Source: a virus. From it: DNA of 36,003 nt. Location of the stretch: the IMG/VR virus record IMGVR_UViG_3300020427_000005, positions 1-36,003 of that record; one strand, 5' to 3'. Positions 5,871 through 13,037 of the stretch are shown piece by piece; position 1 is the stretch's first letter, and the number at the start of each line of letters is the position of its first letter. The position numbers were made by a program, and so were the translations under genes. The notes beneath the pieces are model-generated. The model did not search any database. It was given only the letters and a program-made list of their open reading frames with translations, and had not been told where the DNA came from.

Positions 5871-6214
5871 TGGCCAGGCCCGGACCGAAATCACGGGTCG
5901 ACCCCGACCAGCTGCGCGTCCTGTGGGAAGCAGGTGTTCCGACATCTGTGATCGCGAAGACTTTCGGCATGAGCGATACGTCTGTTCTTAGGGCAGCCAA
6001 CCGCTGCGGGCTGCCGCGCCGTCTGCGAGGAGCGCCCGGCCATGTCGGCGCGAAAAAGAGCGACCCCATTCCAGAGCCGCCAGCACCGCGTCCGCTGACC
6101 GGCATCGCAGCGACCGGGGGCCGATACGCCGAACTCGCCGCCTATGCCGAGGCCGAGGGCATCACCCTCATGCGCGCGCAGCAGGAATGGCATCGGTATC
6201 GGGTGGGGGCGTGA
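5870..6214 (+). CDS. Small HTH protein
   Basis: The 114-residue protein starts MARPGPKSRVDPDQLRVLW and has an HTH of the resolvase/IS630 style (GVPTSVIAKTFGMSDTSVLR, about residues 23-42). A proline-rich linker follows, then a C-terminal helix (LAAYAEAEGITLMRAQQEW). It is probably a sequence-specific DNA-binding protein of unknown target. The ATG at 5870 shares its A with the previous stop. A GTG one codon earlier is less likely. Confidence 0.7.
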   Translation: MARPGPKSRVDPDQLRVLWEAGVPTSVIAKTFGMSDTSVLRAANRCGLPRRLRGAPGHVGAKKSDPIPEPPAPRPLTGIAATGGRYAELAAYAEAEGITLMRAQQEWHRYRVGA

Positions 6215-6215
6215 C

Positions 6216-6413
6216 ATGAACGCGCCGATCCAGACACCGCCCGGACCCAGCGTCCGCATCGAGGCCGGAATGGCGGTCATACGTATTCCGATTGATCAGA
6301 TCCATGGGCTCCGCGTCGCCCTTGCCGAGTGCCCATGCCGCGCCACGAAATCAACCGCAACGCGCAGCATCCGGCAGAGGCTGGAACGCGCGCTTGGGAT
6401 GCTGGGGGCGTGA
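6216..6413 (+). CDS. Small hypothetical phage protein
   Basis: This is a 65-residue frame with GGTGGGGG upstream as ribosome site. The sequence (SVRIEAGMAVIRIPIDQIHG, then IRQRLERALGMLGA) suggests a short beta part and a C-terminal helix. No family is recognised. It sits in the coupled chain: its stop TGA overlaps the ATG of the DUF1064 gene. Confidence 0.6.
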   Translation: MNAPIQTPPGPSVRIEAGMAVIRIPIDQIHGLRVALAECPCRATKSTATRSIRQRLERALGMLGA

Positions 6414-6763
6414 TGAAGATCGCCGCACGCCGGAAATACCGGAACCAGCCGACAATCATGGACGGCATCCGATTTGACAGCGCGCGCGAGGCTCATCGCT
6501 GGGCGGCGCTGCGTCTGCTGCAAAAGGGTGGTCTGATCCGCGACCTTCGCCGGCAAGTCCGCATCCCCCTGCGCGGCGAGAACGGCGAGCCGCTGCGGTT
6601 TATCCCGTCAGGTCGCGCAGCCTTTTACGTCGCCGATTTTGCCTATCACGACATTCCGAAGGGGCTGGACGTGATCGAGGACGCCAAGGGCTTCGAGACG
6701 AAGGAATTCAAACTGAAACGAGCGATCCTTGCAGCGCAAGGCGTGGAGATCATCCTGACATGA
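6413..6763 (+). CDS. DUF1064 family nuclease-like protein
   Basis: The 116-residue protein fits DUF1064, a small phage family that looks like a PD-(D/E)XK nuclease. Visible motifs are FDSAREAHRWAAL (acidic residue in the first helix), YVADFAYHD (Asp) and VIEDAKGFETKEF (E-x-K type pair). LKRAILAAQGVEIILT closes the fold. A role in DNA recombination or Holliday-junction handling during replication is plausible but unproved for the family. The start at 6413 overlaps the previous stop, and its own stop overlaps the next ATG. Confidence 0.78.
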   Translation: MKIAARRKYRNQPTIMDGIRFDSAREAHRWAALRLLQKGGLIRDLRRQVRIPLRGENGEPLRFIPSGRAAFYVADFAYHDIPKGLDVIEDAKGFETKEFKLKRAILAAQGVEIILT

Positions 6764-7581
6764 CGCAACTGGTGAAATACGACGCCGCGTGCCGCGCTGT
6801 GGCCGAAGCCGTCAGCATCGACGAGGCTAAAGAGTTTCGCGACCAAAGCGAAGCGATGCGGGCGTATGCCAAGCAGGCGAAGAACAAGCAGCTTGAGGTT
6901 CAAGCGGCGGAAATTCGCATTCGGGCAGAGCGGCGCATTGGCGAACTGATGGCGGCGCAGCGGGATGCTGGCGGGTTGGCGAAGGGCGGTCAGCCGCACC
7001 AGTCTACCGGGTTGCAGCACAACCCAGTAGCGCCAGCCCCGACGTTGGCAGAGGTCGGCATCGACAAAAACCTTGCAGATCGCGCGCGAAAGTATGCTGC
7101 GATCCCAGAGGATGAATTCAACGGCATCGTCAGCGACTGGAAAGGGCGAGTCGAGCAAGAAAATCAGCGCGTCACGGTAAATCTGTTGGCCGCAGGCGAC
7201 CGCGCCGCTGAGAAGGCGCAGCCGGTCGATGAAGCGGAATCGGACCTGGAAGCAGCTAAGCTGCGCCGCGAGATTGGCAAGCTGACCCCCGACGCGATGA
7301 TTGACGAGATCATCGGACTGCGCGCCGATCTGGCCGAGCGCAAAGAGCAGATCAAGGCACAGAAAGCCGAGATCCTATCCCTCAAAGACGAGGTTGGGCT
7401 TCTGCGGCAAGACAACCTCGGCCGGGCGCTTGGGAACGAGAAGCGCCGCGCCGACGCTGCCGAGGGCCGTATGCGTGAGCATCAAGCCACCGCCGCCCGG
7501 CTGCAACGGCAGGTAAACGCGCAGAAATCCGAGATCGAGCGCCTCAAGCGCGAGGATGAAAAACGGATGATCCCGCTGTGA
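6760..7581 (+). CDS. Phage protein with long C-terminal coiled coil
   Basis: The 273-residue protein begins with helical segments (AYAKQAKNKQLEVQAAEIRI, then AERRIGELMAAQRDAGG) seen in many phage proteins near replication genes. In the middle is a short conserved-looking part (LAEVGIDKNLADRARKYAAI). From about residue 165 it is a highly charged coiled coil with heptad-like Leu, Ala and Arg spacing. I recognise the N-terminal type but not a proven function. Possible roles are replication accessory or DNA-binding scaffold. It starts in an ATGA overlap and its end overlaps a GTG start. Confidence 0.7.
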   Translation: MTQLVKYDAACRAVAEAVSIDEAKEFRDQSEAMRAYAKQAKNKQLEVQAAEIRIRAERRIGELMAAQRDAGGLAKGGQPHQSTGLQHNPVAPAPTLAEVGIDKNLADRARKYAAIPEDEFNGIVSDWKGRVEQENQRVTVNLLAAGDRAAEKAQPVDEAESDLEAAKLRREIGKLTPDAMIDEIIGLRADLAERKEQIKAQKAEILSLKDEVGLLRQDNLGRALGNEKRRADAAEGRMREHQATAARLQRQVNAQKSEIERLKREDEKRMIPL

Positions 7582-7832
7582 CGCCGATCCTCGACAGAAT
7601 ACGCGCCCGTGGCGGCGAGGTGATCCGCGACCAGTGGCGGATAAGCCTGCGCAAAGGGCGGCTGACTGAGGATGCGGTCAAGTGGATCGGCCAGCACAGG
7701 GACGCGCTCATGGCGGAGGTCTGGCCGGAATATGACCGCTGGATAGAGCGCGCCGCGATCCGTGAATTCTGCGGCAGCCAGCGCCGAGAGGACGCCGAGG
7801 CCGCAGCATATGACGAGGTGATGAATGCGTGA
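7578..7832 (+). CDS. Small hypothetical phage protein, GTG start
   Basis: The 84-residue protein (DRIRARGGEVIRDQWRISLR, then DAVKWIGQHRDALMAEVWPE) is of a kind seen just before helicase genes in Rhodobacterales phages. The GTG at 7578 overlaps the previous stop (GTGA), which decides the start. It overlaps the helicase gene by 8 bp. Function is unknown; a helicase or replication accessory role is suggested only by position. Confidence 0.68.
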   Translation: MTPILDRIRARGGEVIRDQWRISLRKGRLTEDAVKWIGQHRDALMAEVWPEYDRWIERAAIREFCGSQRREDAEAAAYDEVMNA

Positions 7833-9387
7833 TTTTTTCGACACCCCTTCCGTTGATGATCTGATTTTGCGGGATTATCAGACGGACGCCATTGAGGCGC
7901 TGCGTGACGGCATCCGTCAAGGCATGAAGCGACAGGTTCTTGTTGCCCCGACCGGTGCGGGCAAGACGGTGATAGCCTCGCATCTTCTGCGAGAGGCTGA
8001 CCGAAAGGGCAGCTACGCGCTGTTTCTGGTTGATCGTGTGTCACTCGTGGACCAGACCAGCGCCACGCTGGACCGATATGGCATCAGCCACGGCGTGGTG
8101 CAGGCGTCTCATCCGCGATGGGAGCCGCGCCTGAATGTGCAGGTCTGTTCGATCCAGACGCTGGCCCGTCGCAGCCTGCCGCGATCGCCGTCCCTCATTT
8201 GTTACGATGAATGTCACGTCCGTTTCGGCGCGACCATGAGGTATATGGACAGCCTGCCGGACTGCGTTCGGATCGGTCTGACGGCGACGCCGTTCACGAA
8301 GGGGATGGGCGCCGATTGGGATCAAGCGGTCAACGTCCGCACGACGCGTAGCCTGATAGACGGCGGGCATCTGGTCGAGCCTAAAATCTACATCGCCAAA
8401 TCTCCGGACGATGCCGAATTCGGGCTGAACAGCTACGGCGAATTTTCGGACAGCAGCGCGACCGCCGCGGGGATTCAGATCGTCGGTGATGTGGTCCAGG
8501 AATGGATTGGCAAGACGGCCGAGCATTTCGGCGGGCCCGTCAAGACCATCGTGTTCGCCGCGACCGTTGAGCACGGCCGGGAACTCTGCGCGGCCTTCAA
8601 CGCGGCCGGGTTCAATTTCCAGCAGATCAGCTACATGGACAAGGATGACGCGGAGCGGGCCGAGAAGATCGCGGAATTCCGCCGCCCTGACAGCGTGATC
8701 GACGGGCTGGTGTCATGCGGCGTCCTGACGCGCGGCTTTGACGTGCCGGACGTGCGCTGTGGTATTTCGTGCCGCCCCTACCGCAAGAGCCTGTCCAGCC
8801 ACATGCAGGAGATCGGTCGCGTTATGCGGCCGCACGGGGAAGGCAAGACGGCGATCTGGCTTGACCATTCCGGCAATATCGAGCGTTTCGGCCTCGATAT
8901 GTTCGACGTGTGGGAACACGGCGCGGGCGAGCTTGACCAGTCATCGAAGCTGGACGCCAAGCCGCGCGAACGCAGCGAGCAGGTCCGCGAGAAAATCAAG
9001 TGCCCGGAATGCGCGGGCGTACTGCGCGGCAATACCTGCCTGTCCTGCGGCTGGGAGCGCCCGGCACGATCGGGCATCGTCAACGTCGAGGGCGAGATGC
9101 GTGAATTCGCGCCGCCGTCCATGCAGGCACGTGACGGGCTGCGCGCCGAATGTCTGGCCGATCCGCGCAAGATATGGGACGCGGCGCTTCTATACACGTC
9201 CGAGCGCACCAGGAAGGGGCCTGACCACGCCGTTCGGTGGGCAAAGGGGATCTTTCGCGGCATCTACCCGAATGACTGGCCGTCCCGGAACTGGGGTGAC
9301 ACCCCGCCGTGCATGGTGGACCAGAACGCCTATTCCCTGATCGATCGCGAGACGCGGCGGTTCAGGAAAAACCGGAGGGCGGCATGA
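7825..9387 (+). CDS. SF2 DEAD/DEAH-box helicase
   Basis: The 520-residue protein is a superfamily 2 helicase that should unwind DNA using ATP in phage replication or recombination. Walker A is APTGAGKT (41-48), motif II is DECH (128-131) and motif III is LTATP (152-156). The second RecA-like domain shows GVLTRGFDVPDVRCGISCRP and QEIGRVMRP (motifs V and VI). After the helicase core a zinc ribbon (CPEC, then CLSCGW, about residues 393-410) suggests nucleic-acid contact. The gene lies directly before the Toprim primase gene with an ATGA overlap, so the two probably work together. Confidence 0.9.
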   Translation: MRDFFDTPSVDDLILRDYQTDAIEALRDGIRQGMKRQVLVAPTGAGKTVIASHLLREADRKGSYALFLVDRVSLVDQTSATLDRYGISHGVVQASHPRWEPRLNVQVCSIQTLARRSLPRSPSLICYDECHVRFGATMRYMDSLPDCVRIGLTATPFTKGMGADWDQAVNVRTTRSLIDGGHLVEPKIYIAKSPDDAEFGLNSYGEFSDSSATAAGIQIVGDVVQEWIGKTAEHFGGPVKTIVFAATVEHGRELCAAFNAAGFNFQQISYMDKDDAERAEKIAEFRRPDSVIDGLVSCGVLTRGFDVPDVRCGISCRPYRKSLSSHMQEIGRVMRPHGEGKTAIWLDHSGNIERFGLDMFDVWEHGAGELDQSSKLDAKPRERSEQVREKIKCPECAGVLRGNTCLSCGWERPARSGIVNVEGEMREFAPPSMQARDGLRAECLADPRKIWDAALLYTSERTRKGPDHAVRWAKGIFRGIYPNDWPSRNWGDTPPCMVDQNAYSLIDRETRRFRKNRRAA

Positions 9388-10301
9388 GCCTGCAATCCGC
9401 CATGCTGGAAGCCTGCGCCGCCGTGCAGATCGTGCCGCCGCGCTACACCAGGCCGGGCCAGTGGGTCCAGTGCCCCGCAAAAGGCAAAGCCGCGTCCAAT
9501 GGCGCCGGGCGTGTGCTGGTTTTCGATGACGGCAAAGGCGGGATCGCGTGGAACTGGGTGACGCAGAAGCAGCAGCGGTTCTCGGCCGATGGGCTGGCGG
9601 GTCAGCATGAGGTCAAGGCGCCTGCGCGCGACCCGGAGAGGGAGCGCGAGGCCGAGGCAGAGCGCCGCGAGGTCGTCGCGACATGCGAGCGGATCGCGAG
9701 AGCCTGTGAGGCGGCGCAGCACCCCTATCTGGCGAGAAAGGGCTTCCCGGACGAGCTTGGCATGGTGATCGAGGATCCCCGTCCCCTGATGCCGCAGACC
9801 CGGCTGGGCGAGGCCATGGCGGCGGCGCTGCCCGAGAGCGACGGCCCGCTGCTGGTCATCCCCGGCAGGATCGCGAAAACCATCACCACGCTGCAATTCA
9901 TCACCGCCGATGGCGCCAAGAAAAATATCCTGCGCGGGCAGATGAGCGGCGCCAGCCACAGGATCGCCACAGGGCGCGAGACGTGGGTTTGCGAAGGGAT
10001 AGCCACGGCGATGACCATACGCGCCGCGCTGCGCCTGCTGGGGCGCTCTGCGACGGTGTTGAGCGCCTTCTCGGCAGGCAACGTGGGCAAGGTCGCGAGC
10101 GGTCTGCACGGATCGGTCGTCGCTGCTGATCACGACGCCCCGCAGGAGACGCTGGGCGGGCTGGGAGCGGGTGAATACTTCGCCGTCAAGTCTGGCCGCA
10201 AATGGTCGATGCCGCCGCGCATGGGAGATTTCAACGACATGCAGGAAGCTAGCGGCATTCGCTCTGTGGCCCTGCATCTCAAGGAGGCCGCGATGGGGTG
10301 A
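9384..10301 (+). CDS. Toprim-domain primase-like protein
   Basis: The 305-residue protein resembles phage and plasmid primases of the Toprim_3 type. The N-terminal part has CPAKGKAASNGAGRVLVFDD, like the CHC2/DUF7146 region but with few cysteines. The middle has HPYLARKGF and LLVIPGRI. The C-terminal Toprim part has VCEGIATAMTI near residue 203 (acidic metal-binding residue) and VVAADHD near residue 245, then GDFNDMQEASG. It should make RNA primers for replication and is coupled to the helicase gene by an ATGA overlap. The frame is open upstream, but the ATG at 9384 is the natural start. Confidence 0.88.
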   Translation: MSLQSAMLEACAAVQIVPPRYTRPGQWVQCPAKGKAASNGAGRVLVFDDGKGGIAWNWVTQKQQRFSADGLAGQHEVKAPARDPEREREAEAERREVVATCERIARACEAAQHPYLARKGFPDELGMVIEDPRPLMPQTRLGEAMAAALPESDGPLLVIPGRIAKTITTLQFITADGAKKNILRGQMSGASHRIATGRETWVCEGIATAMTIRAALRLLGRSATVLSAFSAGNVGKVASGLHGSVVAADHDAPQETLGGLGAGEYFAVKSGRKWSMPPRMGDFNDMQEASGIRSVALHLKEAAMG

Positions 10302-10645
10302 TGGCAAAGAGTAACCCCGCGCACTCGAAAGCGGCGGGGCCGGTCTTGGGGACGGTTTTAACGACAGTGGCCCAAGATGCAGGAAGCCTACCACGGGGCG
10401 GGATCAAAGGCAAAGCGCAGTCCGAAAGAGAGAAGCGCGATCCCCGGCACAGTGACGAAAGTGCCGCAAGTAGCTCTCAACGATCTGGCGAATGTCACGC
10501 GACCAGATCGGCCCTAGGCGGCGGCCCGGCTCCGGCCAGCAAGATCGCTCAGGGCATAGGGGCTAACTCCGGCAATTTGCTGGGGCTAGTCGTCCTATGC
10601 CCTGACAGCAACCCTCTCCAACCAGCAACACCAGTAGTGGAGTAG
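10301..10645 (+). CDS. Doubtful open frame over a structured region
   Basis: A 114-codon frame starts TGATG-coupled to the primase stop. It is unusually rich in Ala, Ser, Gly and Pro, shows no domain, and has a lower third-position GC than its neighbours. The same DNA holds four hairpin-forming inverted repeats (10344-10604). A 47-codon frame starting at 10378 in another phase is no better. I think this stretch is more likely regulatory or replicative than coding, but a real protein cannot be excluded. Confidence 0.3.
   Translation: MAKSNPAHSKAAGPVLGTVLTTVAQDAGSLPRGGIKGKAQSEREKRDPRHSDESAASSSQRSGECHATRSALGGGPAPASKIAQGIGANSGNLLGLVVLCPDSNPLQPATPVVE
10344..10604. other. Array of four inverted repeats after the primase gene
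   Basis: H1: TCTTGGG (10344-10350) with CCCAAGA (10371-10377). H2: CGGCAC (10445-10450) with GTGCCG (10461-10466). H3: CGATCTGG (10481-10488) with CCAGATCG (10503-10510). H4: CAGGGCATAGG (10550-10560) with CCTATGCCCTG (10594-10604), all perfect. H4 encloses a second hairpin of eight pairs (10567-10574 with 10578-10585, one G-U and one U-G pair). GGGGCTA is repeated at 10559 and 10582 inside H4. The position next to helicase and primase suits a replication origin with single-strand hairpins, or a structured RNA leader for the gene at 10648. Confidence 0.6.
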
Positions 10646-10647
10646 AG

Positions 10648-10995
10648 ATGAACGCGACGACCGAACAAACCGCAGACTGGCGCATGGCCGTATTCCGCAC
10701 CGCCATCCCGCTCACCGACGCCATGCAGGACGTGATCCGCAAGGACATGACCGCCCGCGCCGCGAAGATGCGAATGCACCATCACAAGAACGGCGCTGCC
10801 CTCGATGGCGGCTCATACGAAGCGATGGCCGAAAAGCGCAGGCTGGCCGGTCAGCGGAACCGCGCTTCGCTGTGGCCGAAGATCAAGCCGCTGCGCGAGC
10901 AAGGGCTGTCGGCTACTGCGATCGGTGCCAGGCTTGGCATCAGCGCGTCCACGGTTCTGCGTGCCGAGGGCGAATTGGGCGGGTTGGCGCAATGA
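10648..10995 (+). CDS. HTH protein
   Basis: The 115-residue protein has a C-terminal HTH (REQGLSATAIGARLGISAST, about residues 83-102, then VLRAEGELG). The N-terminal half (MAVFRTAIPLTDAMQDVIRK, then MRMHHHKNG) is unassigned. It is probably a DNA-binding regulator. The start has GTGGAG five to ten bases upstream. It is the first gene after the hairpin array, whose last stem ends about 40 bp before the ATG. The stop overlaps the next start in an ATGA. Confidence 0.72.
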   Translation: MNATTEQTADWRMAVFRTAIPLTDAMQDVIRKDMTARAAKMRMHHHKNGAALDGGSYEAMAEKRRLAGQRNRASLWPKIKPLREQGLSATAIGARLGISASTVLRAEGELGGLAQ

Positions 10996-11186
10996 GCAAG
11001 CATCGCATTCGCCACGAGAACGCTTTCCGCGCCGGTGCCAGAGAGGGCATCCGCGACTTTCTCGCTGACCTGCTGGCCCTGACGCCGCCCGAGGCTCACG
11101 GCAACCTACGCAAGCTGGCCGCGTCTGTCTCTGAGCGTCCGAAATATCAGCGTATCGAGAAGGCGTTCGGGGAGGCAGCCGAATGA
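10992..11186 (+). CDS. Small hypothetical phage protein
   Basis: The 64-residue protein (MSKHRIRHENAFRAGAREGI, then FLADLLALTPPEAHGNLRK) is basic and helical. No family is recognised. Its ATG overlaps the previous stop and its stop overlaps the next ATG (11183-11186), which supports a real gene in the coupled chain. Confidence 0.62.
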   Translation: MSKHRIRHENAFRAGAREGIRDFLADLLALTPPEAHGNLRKLAASVSERPKYQRIEKAFGEAAE

Positions 11187-11830
11187 CCTGGCTTATCGCT
11201 TGCGAACGATCAGGCGCAATCCGTGATGCCATGATTGCCGCCGGTATCGACGCGGTATCCTGTGACCTGGAGGAAACGCGCGCGCCCGGCCCGCACATCA
11301 TCGGGGATGCTCTTGAGCAGATCGAACGCCGCTGGGCTGGCGTGATCGCTCACCCGGTCTGCAAGTTCCTGACCAACGCCGGGGCAAAGCACCTGTACAT
11401 CGATGGGCGCAAGGAAAACGGGCCGTTTCAGCCGCGCTGGTCAGACATGCGGAAAGGTGCGGCGTTCTTCAACGCATTTAAGCGCGCCAATGCCCCCCGC
11501 ATCGCCATCGAAAACCCCATACCGCACGCCCATGCCCGTGCGCTGATCGGAGCGCCGACGCAATACGTCCAGCCGTGGTGGTTTGGTGATCCATTCTTCA
11601 AGGCGACCGGCTGGTGGCTGATCGGCCTGCCGAAGCTGGTCGCGACGGACAAGCTGACGCCGCCGAAGCCCGGCACCGAGGAACATAAGCGTTGGTCAAT
11701 GATCCACCGCTGCCCGCCCGGCCCTGATCGTGAGGAAATCCGCAGCAACACGTTCCCCGGCCACGCGCGCGCCATCGCAACGCAATGGGGGCGCGGTGAC
11801 ATGGTTCAGCAGATGGAGGCAGCTGAATGA
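11183..11830 (+). CDS. DNA cytosine methyltransferase-like phage protein
   Basis: The 215-residue protein has the layout of a SAM-dependent DNA methyltransferase of the C5 type in a divergent phage family. WLIACERSGAIRDAMIAAGI and AVSCDLEE look like motifs I and II. HPVCKFLTNAG stands at the motif IV position, with Cys in place of the usual PCQ context. IAIENPIPH resembles the ENV motif VI, followed by QPWWFGDPFFKATGWWLIG. It could modify phage DNA to evade restriction, or be a non-catalytic relative. It ends with a 20-bp sequence repeated at 12323-12342. Confidence 0.68.
   Translation: MTWLIACERSGAIRDAMIAAGIDAVSCDLEETRAPGPHIIGDALEQIERRWAGVIAHPVCKFLTNAGAKHLYIDGRKENGPFQPRWSDMRKGAAFFNAFKRANAPRIAIENPIPHAHARALIGAPTQYVQPWWFGDPFFKATGWWLIGLPKLVATDKLTPPKPGTEEHKRWSMIHRCPPGPDREEIRSNTFPGHARAIATQWGRGDMVQQMEAAE
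11811..11830. repeat. Left direct repeat flanking the reversed cassette
   Basis: AGATGGAGGCAGCTGAATGA matches ACATGGATGCAGCCGAATGA (12323-12342) at 17 of 20 positions. It covers the last codons and stop of the methyltransferase-like gene. Confidence 0.65.
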
Positions 11831-12022
11831 TTATTGGTATGGTTCAAGGCGGTGCAGCAGCGCGCGGCAAGCGAGTGCCGTGCGTCGGTCTGCTCCATTC
11901 TTTTTCATTGCCACAACGGCGTTGGCAGACTTCCCCAGCAATCGAGCGCATTCAGCGTCTGAGTGTGCAAGTCCAGAAGCCCGCATTTCGCCAAGCCATC
12001 GACAGAAATCATCGCCTGTCAT
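11831..12022 (-). CDS. Small HTH-like protein, paralogue of the 14193 gene
   Basis: The 63-residue protein starts MTGDDFCRWLGEMRASGLAH and ends TALACRALLHRLEPYQ. It matches the 63-residue rightward protein at 14193-14384 in length and in the pattern W-x3-M, SxxxCAxxLG, N, R-x-ALAC-x-ALL-x-R. The middle (DAECARLLGKSANAVVAMKK) looks like an HTH. It is therefore probably a small DNA-binding regulator. It is the second gene of a two-gene leftward unit, coupled by an ATGA at 12019-12022. Its stop lies immediately after the stop of the convergent methyltransferase-like gene. Confidence 0.65.
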   Translation of the reverse strand: MTGDDFCRWLGEMRASGLAHSDAECARLLGKSANAVVAMKKNGADRRTALACRALLHRLEPYQ

Positions 12023-12252
12023 TGCAACGCCGCAGCATAAGCCGCGTAGAGCGCTTTCCCCTCCGGGGATATCGTCGGCATTCTTTGGGCGGCCAGAGCC
12101 AAAGACTTGCGGGCTTTTTTGCTTTTTGTTTCTCGCTCCATTGTAGCAATCGTGTGTCGAACATTGGCTTCCGTCATAGGGATGCCGTCTCTGGCTTCCG
12201 AGTTGCATCTTTCGATCTGCGGCCCGGAAAGTATCTCCGCGATAGTCTGCAT
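12019..12252 (-). CDS. Hypothetical protein of the reversed cassette
   Basis: The 77-residue protein (MQTIAEILSGPQIERCNSEA, then TKSKKARKSLALAAQRMPTI) is helical and basic in the middle. No family is recognised. The ATG has a perfect AGGAGG seven bases upstream, the best ribosome site of the early region. It is the first gene of a leftward pair inside the rightward operon, so it needs its own promoter, probably within 12260-12320 near the palindrome at 12275-12292. Confidence 0.62.
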   Translation of the reverse strand: MQTIAEILSGPQIERCNSEARDGIPMTEANVRHTIATMERETKSKKARKSLALAAQRMPTISPEGKALYAAYAAALQ

Positions 12253-12274
12253 GGTTTCCTCCTATCCATCAATG

Positions 12275-12292
12275 ATGATATACAAGTATCAT
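12275..12292. promoter_or_regulatory. Palindrome upstream of the reversed cassette
   Basis: ATGATATACAAGTATCAT has perfect 6-bp arms around a 6-bp centre, in an AT-rich stretch unlike the surroundings. On the minus strand TTGCCA followed about 16-17 bp later by ATACTT or TACTTG may be the promoter. The palindrome would overlap its -10 region and is a candidate operator for the cassette's own HTH protein. Confidence 0.45.
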
Positions 12293-12322
12293 GTATGATC
12301 GACCGTGGCAAGCGTATAAGAA

Positions 12323-12342
12323 ACATGGATGCAGCCGAATGA
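12323..12342. repeat. Right direct repeat flanking the reversed cassette
   Basis: ACATGGATGCAGCCGAATGA resembles the end of the methyltransferase-like gene and supplies the ATG of the next rightward gene at 12339. Confidence 0.65.
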
Positions 12343-12518
12343 CCACCGAACGCCATCAGCGCAAGGCGTCCTATGCCCGCGCAGTCAGCGAATACAACCG
12401 CGCCGGGGTGGACGCTGCCGTAGCCGCGCTAGGAGCCGGTGACGCCGAGGATTGGACCCAGGACAGCCCAGAGGATGCCAAGCGGCGTTTGCGGGCGGAA
12501 AAGGAGGGACGGGAATGA
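12339..12518 (+). CDS. Small hypothetical phage protein
   Basis: The 59-residue charged protein (MTTERHQRKASYARAVSEYN, then EDAKRRLRAEKEGRE) is probably helical. No family is recognised. Its ATGA start lies inside the right-hand copy of the cassette's direct repeat. Before the cassette arrived it may have been coupled directly to the methyltransferase stop. It ends just after the start of the next gene. Confidence 0.58.
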   Translation: MTTERHQRKASYARAVSEYNRAGVDAAVAALGAGDAEDWTQDSPEDAKRRLRAEKEGRE

Positions 12519-12793
12519 GCGACGAACAGTGGGGGCCGTGGGTGGATGGGACAATTTGCCCGAAAAAGGGAACATCATTGCAGATGGAGATAGTCGAAGA
12601 ACGGGGACCGCGACGATTTCTCCATGAGTGCGTCTTTGTTGGTCTGATGGGTGACGGGCTTTGCATCGTGCCCATGATGCCACGCCTTAAGGGTGCGTGG
12701 ATCGTGGACAGATGGCGTGAACGCAAGCCCCGCGGCCTGACCATGCTCGAACGCATCGCCGCCGATCCCCACCCCGTGAAGGAGGATGCGTGA
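12515..12793 (+). CDS. Hypothetical phage protein
   Basis: The 92-residue protein (MSDEQWGPWVDGTICPKKGT, then CVFVGLMGDGLCIVPMMPRL) looks beta-rich in its first two thirds. The W-P-W-DGT start resembles small phage proteins of unknown role. GGAGGGA precedes the ATG by about five bases. The frame is open further upstream, but the ribosome site fixes the start. Confidence 0.62.
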   Translation: MSDEQWGPWVDGTICPKKGTSLQMEIVEERGPRRFLHECVFVGLMGDGLCIVPMMPRLKGAWIVDRWRERKPRGLTMLERIAADPHPVKEDA

Positions 12794-12993
12794 TGGAGTG
12801 GCAACCGATTGAGACAGCGCCGAGGGATGGGACTGAATTCCTGGCTTTCTGGTCCAATGCCTATGGCAAGTTCAAATTCATTCAACCGATGATGTGGCTG
12901 AATAATCGGTTCGTCGTCACGTGGGACCACGATGATGATGTGAAACCCACACACTGGATGCCACTACCTCAACCGCCGGAGGACACCGCATGA
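12793..12993 (+). CDS. DUF551-like phage protein
   Basis: The 66-residue protein begins MEWQPIETAPRDGTEFLAFW and ends THWMPLPQPPEDTA. The W-P-I-E-T-A-P-D-G-T start and the T-H-W-P-L-P-P-P end are the DUF551 signature, a widespread small phage protein of unknown function. The ATG at 12793 overlaps the previous stop (TGATG). The stop overlaps a possible 15-codon frame at 12990. Confidence 0.75.
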   Translation: MEWQPIETAPRDGTEFLAFWSNAYGKFKFIQPMMWLNNRFVVTWDHDDDVKPTHWMPLPQPPEDTA

Positions 12994-13037
12994 AAGCCCA
13001 CGGCAAGAAACAAGCAGCAGCGCGAGGGACGGCATGA
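12990..13037 (+). CDS. Possible 15-residue coupling peptide
   Basis: ATG at 12990 overlaps the stop of the DUF551-like gene (ATGA). The 15 codons (MKAHGKKQAAARGTA) end at 13037 in another ATGA with the next gene. Such a frame could carry ribosomes across the 40-bp gap between its neighbours. It may have no peptide function, and chance cannot be excluded. Confidence 0.3.
   Translation: MKAHGKKQAAARGTA

Noticed and set aside
11827-12342. 171-codon rightward frame across the reversed cassette
   Set aside because: The leftward pair has AGGAGG, an ATGA overlap and a paralogue at 14193; the rightward frame has none of these.
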